Assembly (NCBI GenBank): GCA_021234155.1
Contig: JAJEKV010000139.1
Span: 62,001 to 126,000 of the forward strand
Source: Isoetes taiwanensis
Lineage: Eukaryota > Streptophyta > Lycopodiopsida > Isoetales > Isoetaceae
DNA length: 64,000 nt
Reading direction: 5' to 3'
Made by a program: the position numbers and the translations under genes
Notes under the pieces: generated by a model
What the model was told of the DNA's origin: nothing
Seen by the model: only the letters and a program-made list of their open reading frames with translations
Databases searched by the model: none
Shown here: positions 12,765 through 23,218 of the stretch, in pieces
Layout of the letters: every line of letters starts with the position of its first letter
How positions within the stretch are numbered: the first letter of the stretch is position 1

Positions 12765-12860
12765 TGGCGGCATGGAATGTGGGAAGCAGATTCCAGGGGC
12801 CCCGCGACCGGCGGGAGCCGGGAGCGGGTCTGGAATTTGCGACCACATTCCATGCCGCCA
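12765..12860. repeat. Hairpin with 17-base arms
   Basis: TGGCGGCATGGAATGTG (12765-12781) pairs perfectly with 12844-12860; the loop is a GC-rich 62 bases. The counterpart in copy A (1814-1897) has lost two bases in one arm. Confidence 0.8.
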
Positions 12861-13348
12861 CAACATGGCAACTGGGAGCTGATTGATTTTTACCTGCAGG
12901 GGTGACCGGTTGAGCGGAATTACTGTGCCTCTTTCTATTCCGGAGACAGAATCGTCGACCCAGTTGCCATGTTGTTGTAAAGAAATTTCATCGAGGCATA
13001 ATTGCGGAGATGGTTTATACCTACTGATGTGCTCACGATCAGGTTCTTGATGATCAGTTGAAAGGGATAACAAAGAATAGGTCAACCCGATTGCGATTCC
13101 CTGATCTTGGTACAAGCTACGTGGCCTCATAGAAATGCACCATCGAAAGAAAGCTAGACCCGATTGTTATATTGATGCCCTGCCTCATAGAATTGAATAA
13201 AATATACCATCTCAACTATGATGGACAATTTGCTATTACTCACGAACAAAGTTTGAACCCCACCAGCAAATTATTTCAAAAAGTTTTTCACTTAAGCAAG
13301 AAGATTTCCTACAAGTTTTGGCTTGAGCCAGATAATCTATAACTCTAA

Positions 13349-13506
13349 CCCTCTATTGTTGTAATCCACTGATGCATTTGTATAGGGGAATGGAGGTCAG
13401 GGACTCCATTTGGGTTTTCAAGTGGGGTCCCGTGTTTTCAGCCAGGATGGAGTCCTCAACCTCCATTCCCCTATATAATGCACCAAAGGATTACAGCAAT
13501 AGAGGG
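13349..13506. repeat. Foldback element, about 158 bases
   Basis: The two halves are inverted copies from CCCTCTATTGTTGTAATCC at the left to GGATTACAGCAATAGAGGG at the right. Pairing extends inward through ataggggaatggaggt to the ggactccat region, with few mismatches and a loop of about 40 bases. This is the form of a MITE-like foldback or a precursor-type hairpin. No target duplication is evident. Confidence 0.75.
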
Positions 13507-14058
13507 CCAGGAGCGGGTCACCTGGAAACGGGAATGGAACCTCCATTGCCTTACAATATAGAACTTTGGGAGGATTTTTTTTTTTAAATCATAAATTTCG
13601 TGTTTGTTTCAAATCCTTTTTCGAAACAAAGATCCTTTTCGAGTTTGTATCATATGAACCAGAGCTTCAAATTCGGCAATAGCTCCAGAGCCGGTGCAGC
13701 TTCAGATCCAACAAAGAGCTTCAGATCCTAAACAAGAAACAGATCTTAAGCTAAGCTCATAAGCTCCTGAACTTCAGATGCAAAGCTAAAGCTGTGAAGA
13801 TAGAAGATGCTATTTATTTTGGCCATAAGCTTCCTGTTCTACAAAGATCGAAGATGTTATTTGCTCTGGCCACAGGCTTTTCGTTTCGGCAAGAGAGGGT
13901 ATTACAGCACTCAGCGGCATGCTCTGGCCCTAATCTGACCTTAATATTTAACCTAACCTTAACACTTCGACCGGTTGATGACCTATTAAGCGAAATGGTC
14001 GTGCCTATTTCCATTTCGCATTGTACGCAATAGATACATAGCGGAATCAAAATAGGCA
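13507..14058. other. Spacer, nothing recognised
   Basis: Contains a T run and short repeats of cttcagatcc type. Open frames on both strands (13794-14086) overlap and show no motif. Confidence 0.4.
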
Positions 14059-14176
14059 TATTAGAGCCTAAACTCCAACCTTGCAAGAAGGATGAAAAAC
14101 CAATAATCCAAGCTTCAATCTACTGGATCTATGTAATGCACAACATAAAGACTCATAATCTCCATTGCTAGATTAA
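14059..14176 (-). repeat. 3' LTR, distal part
   Basis: Matches 25395-25506 closely from ttagagcctaaact to gctaga. The expected TG at the outer end has become TA. It is interrupted at a TTAA (14173-14176) and continues at 16873. Confidence 0.85.
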
Positions 14177-16872
14177 CATTAGAGTTGCCCCTTAATGGAC
14201 CATAAATGGTTCATTTGCATAGTTCACTTTAAAATCCATATAAAATCAATGGCATAAAATTCAGTTAAAACCTTTTCCACATATTAATATATGGCAGTCA
14301 TGTTGCACTGGAAAAATATTAAAAATGCATATACCTCGAAAATTGAAAGTTATGCTTAGATAAATCAACAGGGGTCAAGTCCTATTTGTTTCATATTTAT
14401 ATAATCTAAAACTGTCTCAATAAAATGATTTTTTTTTATTTTTTCCATTATAATGATATTTTTCTAAATGAGATAAGGATGAATGCACAAAAGACCTTGT
14501 TTCAAACCGAAGTCTAGGAAGGAAGATATAGTCAGTCAAACATGAGAGGGTCAAAACTGTTTTTTTGTCTTCTGTGGATCAATAATAGTTCCTAGAAATG
14601 GTTTTTGCATGGAAATGATTTTTTACTTCAAATTTGGTATATAAATAGTTGACTAAATACTTCAAGCACAAATAATATTTTTTGGCTTATAATTTAAAGT
14701 TTCACCTTTAACTTATAATAACAATTTCGAATGCCTTTTAATTGATGTCTATCTTGTTAAATTTGAATGAAATTTATTGAAATAGTATACCCTTGAAAAA
14801 ACCATATTTGAATGCTTGTACGGATATGCGACCAATGCAAAAACAAGTAAAGAAAAAGAGCAAATGGCATGATCATAATAAATTAAGAAATGTTTATATA
14901 CCTAAGACCATTACTGGTCCATAAATTCTTTTTAAATCAATAACTTCTTTATCTTAATCAATCTCAAGCTGAATTTTAGGATGTTAGTAGCTCATGAGAT
15001 GCTCTATCAGTAAAATATTTATTGCTAGGTTTGGGCTAAATTTTTTTGTATTAATTTCAAGTTATCATCCAATGGTTTCCATATTTGATCTCTAGATTTG
15101 TGCCTTGAAGATGAACTTCAAAAGCTATATTTCAAAGCTTTCCAAAATTGAGAAAGCGATGCAAAATGAACCAAGGAAAAATATGAAAAGCTATGATTAT
15201 AAAAGATCGAGTTAGACTGCTATGTCGATGTCAATTATTGGTCCACATGGCTTCTCATTTAAAAGTCAAGAACATAACCATCTTATACAATGCTTTAGAA
15301 TATAATTTCATATACCACATTCTATATTATAACATTACTTGGCTAGATGAAGTTTTCTATCTAAAGGGTGATGTTGAAACACAAAAACTAAGCAGTTAAG
15401 GGCTGCTTTGAATGTATATGGATGTCCACTTACACCCTTCAAAAGTTATCTCATAGAAGATGAGAAGTTGTAGTATCATTGTAAGGGACAAAATGAATAG
15501 AGTCAGTGCAAATAACCAGATAGACTTTCTCCATCCAACTGATCCAATCCGGGACCTATAAATAGTCCATGCCTATTTATATTCAAATCTTGTATGTAAT
15601 ATGTTATTCTAACATGAAATTTGAGAGATACATATTGCCAACAAAGGTTCACACTCATAAAAATTATAATATATCATAAAAATGTGATCTACATGTACCA
15701 TGGTCCTACTTAAACTATAGCACTTTGGAGCAGCCACATATCGACTAACTTTATGATAAAGTAAGAAATAAGTAGGTTTCTTCATTTTTTTTTCTAATAA
15801 GACCACGTCAAAAATCTCTATATCTTTTTTTATCATATATTGTATCGTTTGAAAGTCTTATGCAAGAAATGTAGTGCAATAAGTTAATCTTTTGGATGAA
15901 CTAGAAAAACAGGTATGGAAAGTCTTTTAATCTATTTATTTATAGTCATGGTCAAACTTTGTGATATTGTCCTCCATTCATCAATAACCATCATTAACTA
16001 CATCATTGTTGAGTTTTAGACTTATAATGGTGTAATCAATGCACATTTTGAACCATTCAATGTGTTCGTCCTACTATATTAGGATCTTGTTTAGATCTAG
16101 ATAATGCATGGTTATACTCTAGTTACACTATATTTAAGTTGATAGAGTAGATTCCTATATAGAATTAAGTAGAATGCATCATTTACTATCCGTGTTAGAC
16201 TTATAGATCAGGTTTATTGAAGCACTTTAACTTATATTTAAATTTGTGAATTCTGTATGATAATTTCTTTAGTTAATAACGATAGTAATATAATATATGA
16301 ACATCTAAAAAATTCCTTAAACTGTAGCTGGTGTTGTTACGGATGTATTGTCACAAGAATTAAGCCAAAACTTGTAATAGTAAGAGAGAAATAATTCTCC
16401 AACCTCATGCAACATTTTTAAGCAAAATAGGGTTTGGCAACTTCAACTTATATCAGATGATAGTGGCTAAACATGGAAACATAGAATAGAATAGAATAGA
16501 ATAGAATAGAATATGATTTTATCGTCCACGGAGAGAAACATGTAAATCAATGTGTTTTATCATAATATATCAATTATTTTCATAGTTAGTAAGCTTTAGA
16601 CACTTTTATGCTACAAAATTGAAGAACGCAGTTCTAAAGTGCTATAAAAACTGTCAATTTCTTAAAAGTTTGAACAATCATACCAATATAACGGCAAATC
16701 TAGTGGTCATGAAATTCTCATAAGTCGTTAAAAATCAAGTGAAGTCTCAAAGAGTGGTGGTAGATTATAAAATTAAAATTTCTCTTGTGAGATATATGGG
16801 TTTAAGTGGCAGGGGATGTGGTGGAGCATTTCTGATCCATGGACCTGAAATGGTCCCCGGACAACTCGAGTG
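14177..16872. mobile_element. 2.7-kb insertion with inverted ends and TTAA flanks
   Basis: It interrupts the 3' LTR. TTAA stands on both sides (14173-14176 and 16873-16876), where the intact LTR has a single tcaa. The left end CATTAGAGTTGCCCC and the inverted right end CACTCGAGTTGTCC are imperfect inverted repeats, and a GGACCAT occurs a little further in on both. The interior is AT-rich with no ORF that I recognise, so this would be a non-autonomous DNA transposon. TTAA duplication is known for piggyBac, whereas a CACT-type end suggests CACTA (which makes 3-base duplications); the superfamily is open. Confidence 0.65.
16483..16534 (-). mobile_element. 52-base LINE 3'-end insertion
   Basis: Six to seven TAGAA units followed by tatgattttatcgtccacgg. 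This is the reverse complement of the LINE tail also seen at 26983-27030 and 59321-59355. GAAACAT occurs on both sides (16476-16482 and 16535-16541), a plausible target duplication, so this looks like an extremely 5'-truncated LINE copy. Confidence 0.65.
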
Positions 16873-17061
16873 TTAAGATAATCTCCCTCTTATACACCGT
16901 CTCTGTTTTCTCCCTCTGCTCAGATAATACAATTATCATAATGGATGCCCATGTACACAATGCATACGTGCATATCTCCTCCACGTATACATGTGTATAC
17001 ATACATGTATATATACCTCCAATATACGAATATGTATACGGTCTCCTATACCATCCCAACA
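16873..17061 (-). repeat. 3' LTR, proximal part
   Basis: Matches 25507-25699 (aatctccctctc.. through gtctcctataccacccc aaca). The outer end on the minus strand is TGTTGGG, identical to that of the 5' LTR apart from one base. The stretch contains TA-rich tatacatgta repeats. Confidence 0.8.
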
Positions 17062-17535
17062 GTGGCAAACACAGTGGGAAAATGTGCCACTCCGTGGCGG
17101 AGAACCCACAACAAAATATACCAGTACGGTTCTTGGGACATGTGCCCAAATGACACCTTTACATATATATATATAAAAGAAATATAACTTCCTAAAAGAA
17201 AAACCCAAATAACTGGTACAAAGCAAACTGGTCCAACTGTGACGAAACATAGCCTCTATAGCAAACTTTAAAAGCTGGTATCTTGAGTTCTAGAGCTCTG
17301 TTTGACCTGTACTATGGCTCGTTGGATTCGTCTCGCTGAAATACATCCATTGATATATGAGAGATCATGTGTCATGCTCTGTTTTTATAGAAAAATGATC
17401 TGTTGTAACCTCAAAATTCTTCACCAATTCCCTGTAATTGGAGCTATGCCAAAGCTGAATTCCTTAGAATAACACTTTTCTTTCAAAATAAGGCCTGAGA
17501 TCCTTGCCATTTCTAGGATTAGGCAACAATTCCCT

Positions 17536-18583
17536 TTATGGAGTCATCAAGTAGAAAGCCCCACCTGATACCTCTTTATCAATCAGAAATGGGCCTTCCC
17601 ATTGTCTTTGAAATTTGGATAGATGCTTCTTACTGGTCCTGCACAACACCAATTGCCCTTCCTCAAATGGATTGACAACCTGTAACTTATCTTTGATCAG
17701 CTTTACTTTTTGTTGCAATTGCAGCAAATCATCCATTCTATTATGCACTTGATTTGAAGTTGGAACTTCTCGTAAATTCTCATAATAAGATAGCTCCACA
17801 AATGAACATAAAGGAATGTCCAAATGAATAGGCATTACAGCTTGCACTCCATAAACTAATTCAAATGGCGTAAATCATGTATCCAACTTGTAAATATATC
17901 TAAAACTCCATAAGACACCTATCAAGGCTTCATGCCAATTCTCTGATTATCCTTCACTGTTTTGGCCAAGATGGCTTTTAGAATTTTGTTAGTAGACTCA
18001 GCTTGTCCATTTCCTTTGAATAATAAGCAGAAGCTTGCACATGTTGAACAACAATCTTTTCTGTTAACTGAGCTACTACTTTTCCCATGAAATGAGTTCC
18101 CCGATCAGACAAAAGAATGGTTGAAACACCAAACCGAGAAATTAAATTGTGATAAAGAAAGCTTATTGTGGTACTTTCTGTAACATGCTTTGCTGGAATT
18201 GCTTCAATCCACTTCGTAAACATACAAGTGGCTGCCAAGATATACTTATTATCTTTGGAAGATGGAGGATTGGTAGGCCCAATATAATCCAATCACCATA
18301 TATGAAATGGACCAATGCTTGAAATAGGATGGAATGGCATATTATTGTGGCCTGTTCACTGTTTATGCCTTTGACACTTCTCACATTTGGTCACAAAGTC
18401 TCTAGTATCCTTATAAAGAGTTGGCCAATAATACCTCCAATAAAAGATCTTCCTAGCTGTTGTTCTAGTTGCAAAATGCCCCTGACAATCATGTGCTTGC
18501 TGCAACAAATCATGAGTCTGCTGACCAGCATCACACCTCAATAAGAGACCTTCCATAGTCTTATAAAGAATAGTTTCATGCAC
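17536..18583 (-). pseudogene. Integrase of the Tat-like element
   Basis: The integrase inserts the DNA copy into the host chromosome. In order: a zinc-binding region H-x4-H..CEKC (AHDCQGH..KCEKCQRHK, 18583-18356), the core with MDYIGP (first Asp, 18292), LSDRGTHF (second Asp) and, in a shifted frame near 18025, GNGQAESTNK (the Glu), then a C-terminal part with KHLSKFQRQWEGPFLI (17847-17536). All three catalytic acidic residues can be seen, but not in a single frame. Confidence 0.85.
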
Positions 18584-18778
18584 TACATAACCAACTGCTT
18601 GTACTCTAAGAGCATGCTTTTGTTGCTTTGAAAATGAGGAAGGATAAGTCTAATATTGTAAATACCTATATGATATTAGCATACCAAAGATCCATTGTCT
18701 CAATAAAGCCTTGTAATACTCTATTATTCTGCAATGTTACTTGCTGGTCTGTTTCCTCTTCTATTTCAGCACCATTAC

Positions 18779-19278
18779 TCAAATAGGCACTTGGTTATGA
18801 GCTTTGTGAGCTATCTTAACATACTTTAATCCAAACTCTTGTATGATAAGAGCCCATCTTGTAAACTTAGGATCTTGAACTATCTTGTTGTAAATGCTTG
18901 GCAAGGGATTGACATCCATATGAATGTAAATATATTGTACATTTGTTGAATTCCATTGTGAAGGAAGAAGATAATGTCTAAATTTATTCAATACCCACTT
19001 CAATACCAACCCAAGATGCTCCACATGAGTCTATTTCTACTCTTGTGGAGTTAACAGCCTACTAGTATAGTAATTCACATCATAATGCTTTTGTGATTTT
19101 TCTGACATAGTGTGACAGTCAAAGCTTGCCCCCAAACTGTGAAGAATAAATGAAATGGCTCACTCATTCTTGGAGGAATGAGCAAGGTTCTCTCTTCCAA
19201 TGTCCCAAGATACCATTCAAATGCTTCTTGAGCTTCCTCCTTCCATCTAAAATTCTGCCCTTGCTTCATACAATCCAC
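18779..19278 (-). pseudogene. Canonical-position RNase H, catalytically degenerate
   Basis: It follows RT as in all Ty3/gypsy elements. FRWKEEAQEAFEW..LIPPRMSEPFHLFFTVWG matches the RT-RNase H connection, but where an active enzyme has TDAS this one has TVWG. The later segment has YIHMDVNPLPSI where TDH is expected, and ends with FTRWALIIQEFGLKYV. The loss of the catalytic Asp is known in Tat-lineage elements that carry a second RNase H. An internal stop separates 19075 from 19024. Confidence 0.75.
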
Positions 19279-19351
19279 AAGTAGGGGTTACTTTAGCAAA
19301 ATTGTGCAAATATCTCCTACTAAAGCTGAGTTGGCCATATAAGCTTCTCAC

Positions 19352-20200
19352 TTATGATATATTTGTAGGTGGTTTCACCTTCTCCAAGGCTGCAATTTTA
19401 CCATGATCCACTTGTAAACCATTTTCTGAAACATAATTGCCTAATAGTTTCTCTCCTTTAGTGAAGAAAATACACTTAGCAGGATTCAAACTTATATCAT
19501 ACAATCGGCACCTTCCAAGAACTTTTCTGAGATGATCCAAGTAATCCCTTCTTGAACTAGAAAATATTGTTAAGTCGTCTATGAAGACTCTCAAAAAGTC
19601 TAAAATGTCATGAAAAACATACGTCATATAGCTCTCTTAAATGTGGCTGGAGCAGTTGTAAGGCCAAAGGGTAATATCTTATAAGCATAGATGTCAAATG
19701 GTGTTCGAAAAGCCATCATTGTTTGATGTGATAGACGGATTTGGATCTGATTATATCCTAAATAACCATCTAAGAAAGAATAGGTCTGATTTCCTACAAC
19801 AATATCCAACAAAATATCTATGAATGGTGTAGGCAAATGATCTCTTTTAGTAGCTTTGTTGAGATCCCTGTAATCAATGCATACTTGGATTGAGTTATTT
19901 GGCTTTTTCACTGGTACAATAGAACTTATCCAATCTGAATTTGGGACTGGTACAATAAATATTGCCTCCAAAAGCTTCATGACTTCATCCTTTACTTGTT
20001 CCTCTATAGCTGGACTCATTCTCCTTTGAGCTTGTTGGACTGCTTTTGATCCTTGTTTCAAATTAATGGTATGAACTACAACCTTTAATGGAATGCCTTT
20101 CAATTTCTTGTAATTTATTGCTAAAACATCCCTCAGTTCGATTAACAAAGATATCAAATCATGTTCTTCCTCTTGAGATCTCCTCCCATAGTAGCCAATT
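19352..20200 (-). pseudogene. Reverse transcriptase of the Tat-like element
   Basis: RT copies element RNA into DNA. The leader SLLIELRDVLAINYKKLKG is followed by the RT core VCIDYRDLNKATKRD, FLDGYLGYNQI, LPFGLTTAPATFKRAI (to 19624) and, after a frameshift, VFIDDLTIFSSS, where FIDD (19585-19574) is the metal-binding motif. CIFFTKGEKLLGNYVSENGLQVD follows. Apart from the shift at about 19627 the domain is complete. The N-terminal residues from 20484 to about 20200 are His-rich translated repeat and not part of the RT fold. Confidence 0.9.
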
Positions 20201-20223
20201 CTTCTTGATCTTCTTGAGAAATA

Positions 20224-20460
20224 TTGATGTTCTTGACTGAATGTGATGACTGTAATGAATGTGGTGCATGTGATGACTGTAATGAATGTGGTGACGGTAT
20301 AATGAAGATGGAACATGTGCTGAATGTGCTGACTATGATGACGGTAATGAATGTGGTGCATTTGGTGAATGTGGTGACTGTGATGACTGTGATGACTGTA
20401 ATGAATGTGGTGCATTTGGTGATTGTGATGACTATGGTGAACATGGACTGATTTGGCGTA
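20224..20460 (-). repeat. In-pol tandem repeat encoding His-rich or Ser/His-rich linker
   Basis: Degenerate 9-12-base units of atgactgtaatgaatgtggtg type fill the space between the extra RNase H and RT. The three minus frames read as His/Gln/Met-rich, Thr/Val/Ile-rich and Ser/Pro/His-rich, and all are open for most of the tract. The flanking domains are in different frames. A slippery repeat here could have created the frame break or, in an ancestral copy, served as a linker. Confidence 0.8.
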
Positions 20461-20914
20461 CCTCATCCTCCAGAATTTGCACATGCCACCAAGATGCTTG
20501 CCCCATTGCCGATTGTGCTAAAGCATCCGCTAGACTGTTTTTTTCTCTTGGAACATGCACTACAATGCACTGCTGAAAAAAAGACTTTAAATTCATGGCT
20601 TGTTGATGTAAGCCTCTCAAATTAGCACTTAAAATCTGAAACTGATTCATAAGTTGTTGAGATACTAATAGAGAGTCTCCGAAAATAGTCAAACAATCAG
20701 TGCGCTTCCTCTTTGCCAAAGTCATCCTTTGAATAAGTGCATGATATTCAGCCTCATTATTACTGCTTGCATTGCATGGCATACTCAATGTAACAATCTT
20801 TTTCTTGCGCCCGTATATTAGAAAGACTTCGACACCTCCGTAATTCTTGAGCTTAGAGAATGCACCATCAAAATACATTTTTCCTTTTATATGGCTGATT
20901 TCTGTTTGCCCCAT
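20432..20914 (-). CDS. Extra RNase H domain (RVT_3 type) upstream of RT
   Basis: RNase H removes the RNA strand of the replication hybrid. One open frame of 160 codons carries the whole fold: YFDGAFS (D16), NNEAEYHAL (E56), FGDSLLV (D80) and VPREKNSLADALA (D130), the four acidic residues of an active archaeal/plant-type RNase H. In plant Tat elements an extra RNase H of this type is known between the old RNase H and integrase. Here it lies between protease and RT, and there is no room for a second copy between 18779 and 18583. The domain itself shows no lesion, unlike most of its neighbours. Confidence 0.85.
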   Translation of the reverse strand: MGQTEISHIKGKMYFDGAFSKLKNYGGVEVFLIYGRKKKIVTLSMPCNASSNNEAEYHALIQRMTLAKRKRTDCLTIFGDSLLVSQQLMNQFQILSANLRGLHQQAMNLKSFFQQCIVVHVPREKNSLADALAQSAMGQASWWHVQILEDEVRQISPCSP

Positions 20915-21122
20915 CCATGCTTGATGTCAAAATTAGCATCTCTACTGGATCATGGTCAATACTATGTTAAAATAACGTCTCATCAATGTGTTTTTGTATG
21001 GACTCCTCCCCATATTCACAAGAGTCTCTTGTAATTCACTTTCACCAATACTTTCAAGTCTTTGAAGATAATTGTCTGCTACTCCCTGCTACAAACGACA
21101 TATTTCTGAAATTTGGATACTT

Positions 21123-21620
21123 TTAACCACTTGTATAAAGTCTTATCTTCCTTCTCACCCACCTAAGGCCTTGATGCCCTGACACCATAGCATCCTCTTT
21201 GTTGATTTCTAATTGCGGACTACTCGAAGAAGGATTGCAAAGAAAGGTATTGTTTGCTGATTTTAGAGGATGATCTATAGTAACCTTGTATTCCCCTTGA
21301 AAGATGTTCATTTCATGCCTCCTACATAAAGTCTCAGCTTGTACGACATCTAACCATGTACGGCTCAGCAACAAAGTATAAGTTTCAGCAGCATGCACAC
21401 TCTCTGAAAATTTCAAAACTATGAAACCAAAATTGCTTCCACCTCCTATACATTGCACAAGACATTTCTTATAACTTCCATATGGGGCATCTTCATTTGA
21501 GTGAATGCTTTGAGCATCATAGTTGTCGGTTCCATCATTTTCAATCTAACTTGAAGCATTATATGATAAGGCATTACATTCACTCCATTGCCTGTATCTA
21601 TATTTGCTCATTTGACTAAA
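21123..21620 (-). pseudogene. Aspartic protease of the Tat-like element
   Basis: The protease cuts the Gag-Pol polyprotein. The active-site triplet DTG (IDTGNGVNVMP) lies at 21598-21590. Downstream, an open frame 21458-21123 reads CIGGGSNFGFIVLKFSESVH..LSRTWLDV, corresponding to the flap and the later part of the domain. The N-terminal half is repeated in the tandem block just upstream, including a second DTG at 22346-22338. Confidence 0.7.
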
Positions 21621-22910
21621 TACCCATTGATACTCACATCACAAAGAAATGGCCCTGGATCCTTGGACTGTCGGGTTGATGCCTCTGTTATATTCTTGTT
21701 TCTATCATTCGATAGAATTTGTTGGACTGAAATTTCTAATTTTCTTCTTCCTCCTAACTCTTGCAACAATTAGGAGAATAATGCATCAATTGCTCAAGAG
21801 TAAGTGTGATTTTAGTAGCTAACATTTGGCTGATCACATCATCTTCATTATGAATGTCTGTCACATTTAATGGTTTGAACGGGACTTGAACCCACTATCT
21901 ATATTTGCTCATTTGACTAAATACCCACTGATACTCACATCACAAAGAAATGGCCCTGGATCCTTGGACTGTCGGGCTGATGGATCTGTTATATTCTTGT
22001 TTCTATCATTCGATAGAATTTGTTGGACTGAAATTTCTAATTTTCTTTTTCCTCCTAACCCTTGCAACAAATTAGGAGAATAATGCATGTACGACCTCTA
22101 ACCATATACGGCTCAGCAACAAAGTATAAGTTTCAGCAGCATGCACACTCTCTGAAAATTTCGAAACTATGAAACCAAAATTGCTTCCACCTCCTATACA
22201 TTGCACAAGACATTTCTTATAACTCCCATAGGCGACATCTTCATTTGATTTAATGCTTTGAGCATCATAGTTGTCGGTTCCATCATTTTCAATCTAACTT
22301 GAAGCATTATATGATAAGGCATTACATTCACTCCATTGCCCGTATCTATATTTGCTCATTTGACTAAATACCCATTGATACTCACATCACAAAGAAATGG
22401 CCCTGGATCCTTGGACTGTCGGGTTGATGCCTCTGTTATATTCTTGTTTCTATCATTCGATAGAATATGTTGGACTGAAATTTCTAATTTTCTTCTTCCT
22501 CCTAACTCTTGCAACAAATTAGGAGAATAATGCATCAATTGCTCAAGAGTAAGTGTGATTTTAGTAGCTAACATTTGGCTGATCACATCATCTTTATTAT
22601 GAATGTCTGTCACATTTAAGGGTCTGAACGGGACTTGAACCCACTATCTATATTTGCTCATTTGACTAAATACCCACTGATACTCACATCACAAAGAAAT
22701 GGCCCTGGATCCTTGGACTGTCGGGCTGATGGCTCTGTTATATTCTTGTTTCTATCATTCGATAGAATTTGTTGGACTGAAATTTCTAATTTTCTTTTTC
22801 CTCTTAACCCTTGCAACAAATTAGGAGAATAATGCATCAATTGCTCAAAAGTAAGTGTGATTTTAGTAGCTAACATTTGGCTGATCACATCATCTTCATT
22901 ATGAATGTCT
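21338..22910 (-). repeat. Tandem amplification around the protease start
   Basis: A unit of about 753 bases starting at 21338 is repeated from 22091 (cgacatctaaccatgtacgg and cgacctctaaccatatacgg). Within each unit a roughly 300-base subunit occurs twice, giving four copies of ttgctcatttgactaaatac at about 21605, 21905, 22352 and 22661. On the sense strand the subunit encodes VTDIHNEDDVISQMLATKI..SKDPGPFLCDVSI, the segment preceding DTG. The copies are a few percent diverged, so the amplification is recent relative to the other decay. Confidence 0.85.
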
Positions 22911-22917
22911 GTCACAT

Positions 22918-23060
22918 TTAAGGGTCTGAACGGGACTTGAACCCACTACCTTTGGAGTGGTAGCTGTGCATCCTAACCGAAAAGGCCACGATGATTTGGA
23001 TGAAACCGAATCACACGCTCCAGACCTGATGGTTGATTATCACACTATCCTCCCTTCAAG
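22918..23060 (-). mobile_element. tRNA-derived (SINE-like) head, copy 1
   Basis: On the minus strand a tRNA-like stretch reads GGTTAGGATGCACAGC, then a CTACC..GGTAG stem, then GGGTTCAAGTCCC, matching the D arm, anticodon stem and T arm (pol III A and B boxes). No acceptor stem closes it and the anticodon loop is 8 bases, so it is not a working tRNA. A near copy is at 23219, and the promoter end of another is at 22619-22650. Confidence 0.45.
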
Positions 23061-23218
23061 GCCTCCCTCCTTAAAGGCTTGCAACCGGGGGAATTTGAGG
23101 CGGATCAAAATTGATCTGCAAGAGACTAAAACTAAGGAGTGTGACGACAACCATCTGAACCTCCAACCCTATTACGGGTTGCCCACACCACTAGGGCATG
23201 AGTTATCCAAATCATACT

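Larger units (their letters stand above)
10924..13311. repeat. Dispersed repeat, copy B
   Basis: Direct copy of 1-2345 with the same order of parts: the gag-like ORF, the TG..CA repeat, then the GC-rich hairpin at 12765-12860. The two copies flank the kinesin locus. Upstream of the shared start there is a TATA-like ggtataaatacaagg on the plus strand near 10898, which I do not interpret further. Confidence 0.8.

Noticed and set aside
21588..22832. Four similar plus-strand frames (..FAHLTKYPLILTSQRNG..)
   Set aside because: They are antisense to the repeated Gag-PR segment; the sense strand carries the recognisable motifs.
22918..22990. Candidate tRNA gene
   Set aside because: No acceptor stem pairs, the anticodon loop has 8 bases, and there are near copies inside a retrotransposon.
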